From Cadophora sp. MPI-SDFR-AT-0126 (taxonomy: Eukaryota > Ascomycota > Leotiomycetes > Helotiales > Ploettnerulaceae): DNA of 64,000 bases. A program made the position numbers and the translations under genes. Each line of letters begins with the position of its first letter. Position 1 is the first letter of the stretch. Positions 33,353-43,996 of the stretch are shown here, piece by piece. The DNA lies in the NCBI GenBank assembly GCA_020747065.1, contig JAGMVK010000017.1:992001-1056000 (forward strand), read 5' to 3'. The notes below the pieces were generated by a model. It saw only the letters and a program-made list of their open reading frames with translations. It had not been told where the DNA came from and made no database searches.

Positions 33353-35401
33353 TCATCCTCGTTCACTTACAGTCCATCGTCTCTTTGGCGCGATTTCTCG
33401 GATCTTCTCAGCATATCCAGGAGGTCTTGGGCTACCCCAGAGTCCACCTAGAGGCGCGACATCATCATCATCCTTTTCAACCTCTATCTCCTCCTCGACT
33501 GAAATAGCTTCGTCTTTCTCGGCTGGCTTAACAGCACCTGAGTCATCACCAAAGTTCAAGATCATGTCATCCTCTGGTTCCTCTTCAGCCGCCTCCTCTT
33601 CAGGCTGCGGTGCACTCCAGAGACCGATAGAAGTCTGACGGACGGGCGTGTAGCTGCGCGGACCTGAACCCGCGATGCTAGCTGTGCGGCGGATACTACC
33701 AAAGTTCCCAGATGTTGGCACTGGTCTGTTTCTGGCGAAAGTCGAGCCATCAAGAGAGCCGCTATTGCTAATGTATCTCTCGCGGAAAGATTCTCTGAAC
33801 GCTGGCAGTCCAGCCAGGGAGGGCGAACGGGAAGTCGAAGGAGTTGAAGACGTGCTTCGCAAGTGCTCAGTATTGGCAACCAGCTTCACGTCGTATTGAT
33901 CAGATATCAACACAGTCCGAGAAGATGCCCTCGAGTGAGCTGGTGTGGTGGCTGGAGAATTAGCAGGAGTTGGTTTTCGTACAGCCATCGTAAGTGAGGC
34001 CATGCCGACATCCAACAATACCGGCTGATTTGTCAAAGCTCCAATCAGCGCATTGCATCCTGCTCCATGTGTAACCAGAATGATCACAAGATCCGTATCT
34101 TCATCTTCCGAACTATCTTCGGTATTTGGTCGCAGGTGACTTGTGTTGCCGGACTTCGTCAACAGCTTGCTGGGATCATCGATATTGCTGTACCATCCGA
34201 CCAATTGCTGCAACCCCTTACGAAATCTTTTGTGCATTGAACTCCATTCTTCACCGTACTCTCCACCATTTCCCCAATTCTGTGGTTCTCTCATACTGTC
34301 CCATTGATAGTCGACATCAACACAGGCATCCCGTGCGTGAGCGGTATACCCTGCTGGAATAGGGTCTGAACCTGAGATGGCGTACGCAGGAATGGGAGGC
34401 TGGTATACCCCGTGCTCAGCAGCTGTAGGTAGATTTGTGGTGCTTCGGTGACTTTGGCGACTTCCACTGCTACCCACACTACTCAAGCTGCTTGTTCTGT
34501 CCCGTCTTGGAAGGGACTGTCCAAGTGTAGATAAAGTTGACAGCGCTCCATCATCCTCTTTCTTCTCTGCGACAACAACAGGACTTCCCCATCCACCTGG
34601 AAATCCAACAGAAGCGGTAGCTGGCTCTCGAACATGCGACAAGCTGCTATAATCCTCTTTCCTCAGTAAATCTGCCTTGGCTCCAGCGACCATCATAACA
34701 GAGCTTGGAGGCGGCGTGATATGTTCAAAATAATCTGGAGACAACCATTCTCCCAGGAACGCATCCACACGTAAGGTCGCCTTCTTGATATTATCCGGCT
34801 GCTCGTTGAATTTGCCATTTAGTCTCGAAACCACAGGTTCCGGGATTGGGGCAAGAGATGGTGATGCCGTAGCAAGGGTAGGACGCATCCTAGGGGAAGA
34901 TTGAATTTGGGTTGCCTTGACTAAGGGCGAAGTAGGGGGTTTGTGGTGGTGATGTGTATGACCTGGATTTTGCGCCAACCCCGCACTGATGGCAATGGAA
35001 GTCTGCACGCATCTCAAGAATGGGCTTGTATGAATGACAACTTTATGCCTTCTCTTCCTTGCCACTCCATTTTGTCCGTCTCCAAGTACTTCATCGTCTG
35101 TCTCACGACTCCGCAATATACTGGCTATCCTTGCGCCCAGGGCTCTCGATTGTGTCCATCCGCCATACGTTAGAGGAGGATCGTAGGGCGTTGGAGAGGT
35201 GAGATGCCATTGTTTATCTGCTGCATCCAGACGTGCGCCATGCCTAGATTGCAGTCAGTATATGTCTGAAGTCGTGGTGTAGCCAGATGAGATAATTCGG
35301 CGCCCAGTTTGCGACTAAATAATGTAACAAATTGAGAAGTCTGAGACGAATAGAGTATACACGTACCTGACGACGATGACAACTGCTGGAGGCCAACCCA
35401 T
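33353..35401 (-). CDS. Histidine phosphatase (phosphoglycerate mutase-like) superfamily protein
   Basis: Two exons: 35401-35367 and 35243-33353 (1926 bases, 641 residues). Splicing restores the catalytic motif VVIVVRHGARLD at the N-terminus, whose His becomes phosphorylated in this superfamily. Further landmarks are PPLTYGGWTQSRALGARIA, HTSPFLRCVQTSIAI (the second arginine motif) and VTHGAGCNALIGALTN near residue 380, with the second catalytic His. Long disordered serine-rich inserts and an acidic tail separate or follow these motifs, making it about twice the size of simple members. Fungal relatives are annotated as phosphoglycerate-mutase-family proteins of unknown substrate. The C-terminus may extend by one more exon, because the last codons overlap a GTAAGT donor. 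Confidence 0.87.
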
Positions 35402-35916
35402 TACGATAACATGCCGGTATTCCTAGCTCTCGCAGGGTAGCAGGATTGAAATTGAGCTTGGGAGTGGAGGTGGAAAGTGGAAGATATACGAGTCAGAAGA
35501 AGAGAAGTCGATGGTTGATATTGACTTTAGTTTGCTTCAGGGCGGGGCAGTTAAAACAAACGATGTCGTCCTTTCCTTTCATGTGACTGATGCGAGTTGA
35601 ATGCGGCGGAGTGGAGTGGAGTGGAGTGGAGAGGAGTGGAGAGGACCCTTGTGAACGAGGCACCAGTAAGGGCGCAGCGGAACAGGATGCACCGCCCCAT
35701 TTGATTGGTAAGGAAACTCCTCGGAAGCATTTCAGGGGAGACGATGATGGACGACGACATCTATAAGCACTACAAATCCAAATACTGGTCAATACAGTAC
35801 GGATTACGACGAGCGCATCCTTCTACAATACGGACGTATCTCCCTCCCCCGTCAAAGCTTCACGTTCAACCCCAACATTCTGCTATCCCATCAATCATAA
35901 AGTCGCCGAACACACC
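35402..35916. promoter_or_regulatory. Divergent promoter with (GTGGA)n repeat
   Basis: This region lies between the histidine-phosphatase gene (-) and GPI8 (+). A purine-rich GTGGA pentamer array occupies 35608-35645. No coding sequence is recognised. Confidence 0.5.
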
Positions 35917-37147
35917 ATGAAGCTCAACAATCTGCTTCAATTACCCCTTGTCCTGGCCTCTCTCCTAGGACCTACGGCCATAACAGCAGAACACACCAGC
36001 AACTGGGCCGTCCTAGTATCCACGTCGCGCTTCTGGTTCAACTACAGACATCTCGCAAATGTGCTCTCACTCTACAGAACAGTCAAGCGTCTCGGCATTC
36101 CCGACTCGCAGATCATCCTCATGTTGCCGGACGACATGGCCTGCAATCCCCGTAACGCCTTTCCCGGCACGGTCTACAGTAACGCAGACAGGGCGGTAGA
36201 TCTGTATGGTGATAATATCGAGGTTGATTATAGGGGCTACGAGGTCACGGTGGAGAACTTCATACGGCTGTTGACGGATAGAGTGGGAGAGGAGATGCCG
36301 AGGAGTAAGAGACTGTTGACGGATGATCGCAGTAATATCCTGGTGTATATGACTGGGCATGGAGGGAATGAGTTCTTGAAGTTCCAGGATGCAGAGGAGA
36401 TCAGTGCGTTCGATCTCGCGGACGCGTTTGAGCAGATGTGGGAGAAGAAGAGGTACGTCAATTTCGCTCTTGGGAAAAATCACAGACGCATATTAATCTC
36501 ACTCCAGATACCATGAGCTCCTCTTCATGATAGACACCTGTCAAGCGAACACCATGTACAGCAAGTTCTATTCCCCCAACATAATAGCAACCGGCTCCTC
36601 CGAAATCGACCAATCCTCCTACTCTCATCACGCCGACAACGACGTCGGTGTTGCCGTAATTGACAGGTACACATACTACAACCTCGACTTCCTCGAGACC
36701 CAAGTCCGCGAACCAAGCAGCAAGCAAACCCTCGGCGACCTCTTCGACAGCTACGACGAGTCCAAGATCCACTCCAATCCTGGCGTCAGATGGGACCTCT
36801 TCCCCGGTGGCGAGCAAGGCGGACGCGATAGACTAGTCATGGACTTCTTTGGCAATGTGCAGAATGTGGAGGTTGATAGTGCGGGTAACGAGACGGAGTG
36901 GAGGGAGGATTTGCTGGCGCTGGGAAAGAAGATTAAGGAGTTGAGGGAGAGGGCTGATGCTATTGATGCCGAGTCGAAGAATGCTACGGCTTCAGCTCCC
37001 GAGCACGAACACGTTAATGTGAGGAGAATCAAGGCTGCGAAGGTGGAGGTGGATGATACTTGGTTGGGAAAAAGAGCTGTCGGTGCCTGGGCGCTGCTGG
37101 GTTGTGCGTTGGTTTGGACGGCTGGCTCGTATTTGGAGGCTATTTAA
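35917..37147 (+). CDS. GPI8: GPI-anchor transamidase catalytic subunit
   Basis: Two exons: 35917-36452 and 36508-37147 (1176 bases, 391 residues). Gpi8/PIG-K is the caspase-like (C13) protease that replaces a C-terminal signal with a GPI anchor in the ER. A signal peptide ([19 protein letters not shown]) leads to [17 protein letters not shown]. The catalytic dyad is visible: His148 in [11 protein letters not shown] and Cys190 in [12 protein letters not shown]. Splicing joins the helix just before the cysteine strand. A C-terminal hydrophobic helix ([19 protein letters not shown]) anchors the protein. Length and motifs match yeast Gpi8. It converges on the monooxygenase gene, with 346 bases between stops. 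Confidence 0.96.
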
Positions 37148-37493
37148 TTTGTTTATATACCCTTTTCGTTGTATAATATATTCACTTACATGAAATGGTA
37201 TTTCATCTTGTTCCCACATTTCATCTTGCACAGTGTGTTTAAAGATGGGGACAGTTTCCTTCTGTGAGGAGCGAAATCGCTTCGCAAACTTGGAGGGATG
37301 AATTGATGGCTATGGCTTCAACTTTTGACCCCTTCATATGTTTGGACGTTGGCTTGTGCAATCAAAGTGGGTGCTCGAATCCTTTGTTTGGAAACGCTAA
37401 GCGAGAAATGGGCCGTCCCCCGAGTACAAAAATCTTGCCCGCAAGCACAAGTATTACTTTGATTCCAGCAGCCCACCGTATTTTCCCATTCTT

Positions 37494-39138
37494 CTAGAAG
37501 CTCTTACCTACATCATAGTCTCTCCCATTCTTCACCCCCAATCCATTCCTAACCTTATCCTCAGCCTCCACAATCCTCTTCGGCAGGCCCCTCCCAATAC
37601 CAAAGAACACAAACACCGCCCACTTCCACCTAAACGGATTAATCGCAATACAAAACGTAAACCACCAAATCAGCTCCAAGTACGTAAAGAAATCAAACGC
37701 CCCCGTCGGCGCAAACTTCTTCAACACCCGCGTCATATCGATCCATCTCTCCATCCAGAACGCTCGCGGACGAGTCAACGGATCAGAGAGGAACATGAGG
37801 AGGATGCGCGTGTAGATCCCGATGTGCCAGTTGCCCACGGAGCCGATCGCGTTGATGTATGTGCAGTTTATGGCTGAGACAGAGACGTGTGAGGGAGGGA
37901 AGGTCTGCAGGTACCAGTTGGGCGGGTTGTAGGGTTCGCTGAAAGAGTCTTCGGGGAGGAAGGCGAGGCTGGGTCGGTCGAATCCGGTGGCCATTACGAC
38001 GATGTCGGCTTCGATTATCTTTTCTCGGCCGGGCCCGTTGGCTGGGACGCCTTTGCCGCGGTGGTTGAATTTGATGCCGGTTTCGGTGAAGCCTAGAATA
38101 TCGCCTCGCAACCACTCTGCGGACCCGGAACGGATCTTGTCCATGACATCTGAATTGACCATTGGCGTTCCTGTAAATAGTCCCTTCTCGCTAGGCGCTA
38201 GATCTTGGAGATCTCGGTAGAAGAGTTTCTTTAGCAGCAGTTCCGGTATCCAAGAGAATATTGTCTCGCCTCCAAAAATGTTGAAGCTCAACAACATATT
38301 GACGACCGGATTTCTTGGGATGATCCATTTGTCACTGCGGGCAAGAATGACAGTCTTGTCGGCCTCCTCATGGCTCGCAAACTCCAGCGCTTCAACAGCA
38401 CTCGCTCCACCCCCAATAACAACCATCTTCTTCCCATTCGCCTGCTTTCCCGTCAACTGACTGGAATGGTAGATCTCGCCCTTGAACTTCTCCTGTCCGG
38501 GAATATGTGGCATTTTGTTGTCGCCACACGTGCCTACTGCCGCGATAATACCGTCGTAGCGCCCGAGGGAGGGGTCATTGATTATCCAGCGGCCCTCTTC
38601 GTCTTTGTAGACCTTGGAGACGGGCGTGTTGAAGTGCGTTTTGGGTTCGAGGCCGTACCGTTTCCAGAGGTCGGTTATTTGCGAGACAATTTGTTGTTGA
38701 TTGGGGTAGCCGCCTGACCAGCGGATGGAGGGATGGAATCGGTACATGATGCTGTGGATTTGCAGGCCGGAGGTGTTGTTTACTCGCTTTGGAAAAAGGG
38801 TTAGCTTGGCCCGAGCAGCTTCACTTACGGATGTGTTAAATGAACTTGCGTAACAAAGTATATAGGAAGAAGCGAATGGATAGATGACTTACGCTCCAGA
38901 TACCACCCAACGCCTTTCTATCACCCTTCTCAAATATCCTCACATCGAATCCATGGCCAACGCAGTGACTTGCAGCAGCCACACCCGTCAACCCAGCGCC
39001 AATGATGGCGATCTTGGGTCTCCCAAGCTGGGCTCCCGGCGCGGGAGCTGCCGGGGATAAAAGCTTATCAAGGAACCACTGGATGAGTTGGTAGATGAGG
39101 AGGAAAGGCTGGAAGAGGATTGAATCTTGAGACGACAT
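37494..39138 (-). CDS. Flavin-containing monooxygenase
   Basis: Two exons: 39138-38893 and 38786-37494 (1539 bases, 512 residues). The FAD-binding Rossmann motif is KIAIIGAGLTGVAAAS near residue 42. The FMO signature FKGEIYHSSQLTG (FxGxxxHxxxY-like) and the NADPH-binding MVVIGGGASAVEA follow. The substrate-domain motif VVMATGFDRPS lies near 325. An N-terminal hydrophobic stretch (FQPFLLIYQLIQWFLDKLL) and hydrophobic helices near the C-terminus suggest membrane association. Such enzymes oxygenate nitrogen, sulphur or ketone groups with NADPH and O2. There is no adjacent biosynthetic cluster, so the substrate is open. Confidence 0.9.
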
Positions 39139-39857
39139 TGAAAAGACTTGAAATCTAGATGCAGCTGATTGTAGAGAAAATGAAGTAAAGACATGAATGA
39201 GAATTGGGAGTGGAAGAGAGAAAATTGGGCTTTTGCTTCAGAAACGGTGGTCCTCAGACTATGACGTATCGTTTCCTAGATCGCGCATTGACATGTGAAA
39301 ATCGCAAGCATAAGAATCTTGCGAGAATCATAGGCGATGAAACAACCACGAGGCAAAGAAAAGAATCCGAAATACCGATCAATTGGCTCTCAGGAATCGG
39401 CATAGGTCGATGGCCAAGAAATTGGAATTCATCCATCACATGTCACCTCTTTTTCACATCTAAGCGAGCGAATGTGTTGGGGCGATGGCGGAAAAACAAC
39501 AGATCAATAGGGGACCGTTGGGGTCTTTTACTTGGGAGGAATAACCGAGGGTTTTGAACGCATGAAATGCAGCTATCATGTAATTGTAAATCTGCGCCTG
39601 CGCCTACGTACTGTACTTTCTTCCGCAGTTTTCCTAGGATGTACCAAAATGCTCACAGCCCTGGACCTGAGCGCGACGCCCCGAGCCGGGGAAGAGGCCG
39701 TCGATCACATTATCCTCGACGAATCTTGTTCTAGGTGGCGTGATGAGAAAGGGATACTTCACATATGATGGAAAATGGAAAGCACGCAGAGCCAGATATG
39801 GGACCGGTCAAAGATGACCATATGTGGTCTTCCATGTGATATCTATCTAGCAACGGA
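39139..39857. other. Intergenic region
   Basis: This is the 5' flank of the monooxygenase gene and the 3' flank of LCP5. Nothing is recognised. Confidence 0.5.
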
Positions 39858-40940
39858 CTACCTCCGCCCTCTGTCCCGACGTTTAAGATCTAGAGTCTTC
39901 AGCTTCTTCTGCATATGCTGACCTTGCTCTCCACTTGACTTCGGCCCATCCGAAGCAGGCCTCTTCCTACTCTTCTCAATCACACTACTCGATCCAGCTC
40001 TCTTGGTTGTCAACCTCTCAATACGATCAATGCCCTCTCCAAGACCCCTCCATTCCTCCCCACCATAGCCAGCATCCTCTCTACCCTTCTTGGCCTTATC
40101 CTTTTTGCTCTCCTTCGGTAAACGGACATAGTTTCTCTCTTCGTATTCCCTCCTCTCTCTTTCTTCATTCTTCTCCTTCTCGCTCTTGCTTCTGCGACCA
40201 CCGCTCACGATCGTAGACCCAATACTGGGTTCAGCGAATGGCGCTGCTGACAATTCCGTGCTGACGAATTCATCAAGCGTTGCGGACTTGTTGGGTTTCT
40301 TGTCTTGCTTTTCGCGAGGACCAGTTGTAGTAGGCATTGCTGTAGCTTGAATACGAGGCGGCTTGTACAATCCATCGGCAGATCTGCTTTTTGAACTGTC
40401 CTCTGCGCCAGCAGCTGGTCGGACGAACGCTGTGGGATTTGGTCTGTACTGCAGATCGTCGATTTCGGGTCCCTTGAGCGCAACGCCATTCGCTGACTCG
40501 GCATCGCTATCCTCTTCTGAATCTTCGTCATCGCGAATGATTTTACCATTCGTCTGTACATTCGGGGTGTCTTCCGCCCGCTTCGCATCATCTGCTGCGC
40601 GCAGTACCTTATCGATTTGGTACTTCAGTCTGCTCTCCAGCGGTCGCACACCCTTCTCAAGGTATACTTGTAATTCCACCAACTTCTTGACTACCGAGTT
40701 GTCCAAAGCTTCATCCTCATCTTCACTACCGCTTCTGAAATTCCGCAGTTTGAGGATTATGAGAAAGACGAGGTTCTGCAGATACGAGAGGAACAGCTCG
40801 TTCTTCACATCGAGTAGAGAAATGCCGTCTTTGGGAGGAATCGGCGCATCGAGTGTCTGTGCAGAATCTGCAGCTGAGGACAACGCCTGCTGCAGTGTGT
40901 CCAGCAGCGCTGGAAATGTTGTGGCTGATTTCGCTGCCAT
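39858..40940 (-). CDS. LCP5: U3 snoRNP-associated protein Lcp5 / neuroguidin (Sas10/C1D family)
   Basis: A single-exon gene of 360 residues from ATG 40940 (MAAKSATTFPALLDTLQQAL). An in-frame ATG at 41003 would add 21 hydrophobic and basic residues that relatives are not expected to have. The Sas10/Utp3/C1D domain is clear: GISLLDVKNELFLSYLQNLV, then LEKGVRPLESRLKYQIDKVL. An acidic patch follows (DDEDSEEDSDAES), then DDLQYRPNPTAFVRP, the conserved central motif. A basic C-terminus with RNA-binding character (KKLKTLDLKRRDRGRR) closes the protein. Lcp5 acts in the nucleolus in processing 18S rRNA as part of the small-subunit processome. It is divergent from the TM9SF gene. Confidence 0.92.
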   Translation of the reverse strand: MAAKSATTFPALLDTLQQALSSAADSAQTLDAPIPPKDGISLLDVKNELFLSYLQNLVFLIILKLRNFRSGSEDEDEALDNSVVKKLVELQVYLEKGVRPLESRLKYQIDKVLRAADDAKRAEDTPNVQTNGKIIRDDEDSEEDSDAESANGVALKGPEIDDLQYRPNPTAFVRPAAGAEDSSKSRSADGLYKPPRIQATAMPTTTGPREKQDKKPNKSATLDEFVSTELSAAPFAEPSIGSTIVSGGRRSKSEKEKNEERERREYEERNYVRLPKESKKDKAKKGREDAGYGGEEWRGLGEGIDRIERLTTKRAGSSSVIEKSRKRPASDGPKSSGEQGQHMQKKLKTLDLKRRDRGRR

Positions 40941-41399
40941 CTTGAAGATATTGTTCCTGAGGAGGGGGACTTTGGCTCCAGAAATTTTGAAGAGAAACAA
41001 CAAAAAATAATATCGACCGGGGATACGTTCCGCCGGAACCCGAGCTGATGCATGTTGGAGCCAGATTTATTTTAGCCAAGCCTGTGACGGCTGGCTGGCT
41101 GAGCTCTCCTGAACTGCTGCGACTCTTTTGCTTCTCCTGTTGCGCTTTTTTCCATTAAAGACAATAACATCTTCTCATCGACGACTGTTCAATTGTATGA
41201 TTGGCAGACTTATCGACACATGAAGATATAATTTGCGGTTGACATAATTGCAACTACTGACTGCGCATTGGGAATCCTTTGACTCGTAAGCTTCCACCCC
41301 TGGTCCAAGGCCCCAAGAGTTCCTAGCAAGACCGCAACTTCAACCTACCTTCGAGTCTGTCTTCTAACAGGACATTGTTTGCACAGATAACTATTCATC

Positions 41400-43400
41400 A
41401 TGCGCTTAAGACAATTGTCGCCGTCTGCGACACTTCTCGCAACGCTTATCACGGCACCACAACTCTCAACAGCTTTCTACCTCCCTGGTGTTGCGCCAAC
41501 CACATACAAAGAAGGAGATGCCGTTTCCTTGAATGTGAATCGCCTCACTCCAGTTGGATCGAATCAAGACGGCACTCTCAAGTCTGTTGTTTCCTTTGAT
41601 TACTATCACCCCGCGTTCCATTTCTGCAGACCAGAACCGGAACCGCAATATGTGTCAGAAAGTCTGGGAAGCATCCTCTTTGGGGATCGGATAATGACTT
41701 CGCCCTTCGAGCTCAAGATGGCCAAGAACGAGACGTGTAAGAAGCTGTGCTCAACAAAATACGATCAGAGTTCAACACATTTCGTCAATAGGAGGATAGC
41801 GCAGGGGTTTGCGCTGAACTGGTTGGTGGATGGGCTGCCTGCGGGACAACTGATCGAGGACGATGTTACGAATACAAAATTCTACAGCCAGGGATTTGCG
41901 CTTGGAAGTGCCGATGCGAAGAACTTGGCTCTCAACAACCACTACGATATTTTGATTGACTACCATGAGACTTCCGCTGGACAATACCGAGTTGTTGGGG
42001 TTATTGTCCAGCCAGACTCGAGAGAATCGCAGCAGTCTGGAAATGGACAAGGAGTCAAGCAGGCCGGGCACTGTGGATATGGCGGCGCAAAGATGGTCTT
42101 GAATGAGGGTGCCGAAACCGAAGTGATGTTTACGTACAGTGTGTACTGGATTCCATCTGCGACTGCCTGGGCTACAAGATGGGATAAATACCTGCATGTT
42201 TTCGACCCCAAGATCCATTGGTTTTCGCTCATCAACTCGGCTGTTATTGTGGTGTTCTTGGTCATCACAGTGGTTTCGATTCTGTTGCGTACGCTGAGGA
42301 AGGATATTGCCAGGTATAATGCCCTGGACTCCATCAACCTCGACGATTTGTCTGGAACATCTGCTGTTGCTGAGGATGGCATTCAAGAAGACTCTGGATG
42401 GAAGTTGGTCCATGGGGACGTGTTTCGCACGCCAAAATCTCCTTTGTTGCTGAGTGTCTTTCTCGGCAACGGTGCTCAGCTTTTCGTCATGACCGGCTTT
42501 ACAATTGTATTCGCACTCCTTGGCTTTCTCTCACCATCCAATCGTGGCTCCCTCGGCACGATCATGGTCCTGCTCTACACAATTCTCGGATTTATCGGTG
42601 GATACGCATCTGCACGGGTATACAAGTCTTTTGGCGGCGAGCAATGGAAGCTTAACATTGCTTTGACCCCTGTCATGGTTCCCGGAATCGTTTTCAGTAC
42701 TTTCTTCCTACTCAACCTTTTCCTTTGGGCTAAGGGCTCATCTGGCGCCGTTCCATTTACGACTATGCTCGTCATTGTCGGTATCTGGTTCTTAATTTCA
42801 GTTCCCCTGTCCTTCGCAGGAAGCTGGGTCGGATTCCGTCAACCGCCCATCGCAGCTCCAGTGCGCACCAACCAGATCCCTCGTCAGATCCCACCCATGA
42901 CAACATACATGAAACCCATCCCATCAATGCTCATCGTCGGTATCCTACCTTTCGGAGCTATCTTCGTTGAACTATACTTCATCATGTCCTCCATCTGGTT
43001 CAGCAAGGTCTACTACATGTTCGGCTTCCTATTCCTCTGCTACGGTCTCATGATTATCACCTGCGCCGCAGTGACCGTTTTGATGGTATACTTCCTGCTC
43101 TGCAGCGAGAACTACCACTGGCACTGGAGAGCGTTCATGACAGCTGGTGCCTCGGCCTTCTATGTCTTCGCTAATGCGCTCTTCTACTGGATCACAAAGT
43201 TGAGGTTGAGCGGATTGGCAGGAAGTGTGCTGTACATCGGATACAGCGCTTTGGTTTCTTTCTTGTTCTTTATTCTTACAGGTACGTCTCCTCCATTTCC
43301 ATCTAGACTTCAGCATCTAACCAACCCCGCAGGCTCGATCGGTTTCTTCGCCAGCTGGCTATTCGTGCAGAAGATCTACGGATCCATCAAAATCGACTAG
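41400..43400 (+). CDS. Transmembrane 9 superfamily protein (EMP70/nonaspanin)
   Basis: Two exons: 41400-43281 and 43333-43400 (1950 bases, 649 residues). The 51-base intron near the end is in frame and lacks a stop; its removal gives the conserved end LTGSIGFFASWLFVQKIYGSIKID. A signal peptide (LLATLITAPQLSTA) precedes FYLPGVAPTTYKEGDAV, the family start. A large lumenal domain follows, then nine helices beginning near residue 280. Hallmarks include LLSVFLGNGAQLF, GYASARVYKSFGGEQWK and YHWHWRAFMTAGASAFYVF. The C-terminal KIYGSIKID resembles the KxD/E Golgi-retention signal. EMP70 proteins work in endosome/Golgi membrane protein sorting and adhesion. Confidence 0.95.
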   Translation: MRLRQLSPSATLLATLITAPQLSTAFYLPGVAPTTYKEGDAVSLNVNRLTPVGSNQDGTLKSVVSFDYYHPAFHFCRPEPEPQYVSESLGSILFGDRIMTSPFELKMAKNETCKKLCSTKYDQSSTHFVNRRIAQGFALNWLVDGLPAGQLIEDDVTNTKFYSQGFALGSADAKNLALNNHYDILIDYHETSAGQYRVVGVIVQPDSRESQQSGNGQGVKQAGHCGYGGAKMVLNEGAETEVMFTYSVYWIPSATAWATRWDKYLHVFDPKIHWFSLINSAVIVVFLVITVVSILLRTLRKDIARYNALDSINLDDLSGTSAVAEDGIQEDSGWKLVHGDVFRTPKSPLLLSVFLGNGAQLFVMTGFTIVFALLGFLSPSNRGSLGTIMVLLYTILGFIGGYASARVYKSFGGEQWKLNIALTPVMVPGIVFSTFFLLNLFLWAKGSSGAVPFTTMLVIVGIWFLISVPLSFAGSWVGFRQPPIAAPVRTNQIPRQIPPMTTYMKPIPSMLIVGILPFGAIFVELYFIMSSIWFSKVYYMFGFLFLCYGLMIITCAAVTVLMVYFLLCSENYHWHWRAFMTAGASAFYVFANALFYWITKLRLSGLAGSVLYIGYSALVSFLFFILTGTSPPFPSRLQHLTNPAGSIGFFASWLFVQKIYGSIKID

Positions 43401-43996
43401 AGCACCTCACGATTCTCGAGGATATATTCAGCAGACGATGAAATGAGAATTTGATCGAAGTTAAGAGGCAGAGTGTGTAATGTACTATAGCTAGGAAAGA
43501 TCGGAGAGCAAAAAGCAAGAAAGTACCAGCTGCGAGATTCAGCTGCGTTTCTTCTATGAGAGTCTCGGGGGCGTGCTTGGCGTGATTTTCGGGGACTTGT
43601 ACGGTATGGTAGGGTATGATAGGGTGTGATAGACTTCAAACATGCAATTGGTTCGCTTTCTATATCTCCTCAATACTCGCTTTCGCTTTCACCTTCTTTC
43701 GTAGCTATCGGCCCTAAGTGTAGGTAGATCGAAAAGTAAGTATTTGAAGATCATATTCTGATTCCTTCACTAGTTGCTGTATGCGTGGTGGCATAGAGGC
43801 GTGCGCATAGATAAGATAGATAGATTCGATTTCTTTTCTTCCTCATTAGCATACTGCTAGAAATGAGTTTGTATAAGTGAATGGGATTCCGTAGGGATCA
43901 TTTGCTCCGAATGAATGAGAGAGTGCCATAGAGCTGAAAAGCAGCTTCAGCGAAAGGTCCATCCTCCACAAGGTAGCCGCTCTTATACCCATGTTC
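43401..43996. other. Convergent 3' region
   Basis: This is the stretch between the stops of the TM9SF gene and the AAA ATPase gene. A GATAGATAGATTCGATTTC stretch lies near 43813. No gene is recognised. Confidence 0.5.

Noticed and set aside
40941..41003. Upstream ATG for LCP5
   Set aside because: The added residues (LFLFKISGAKVPLLRNN) do not look like a Sas10/C1D N-terminus, and the second ATG has the better start context.
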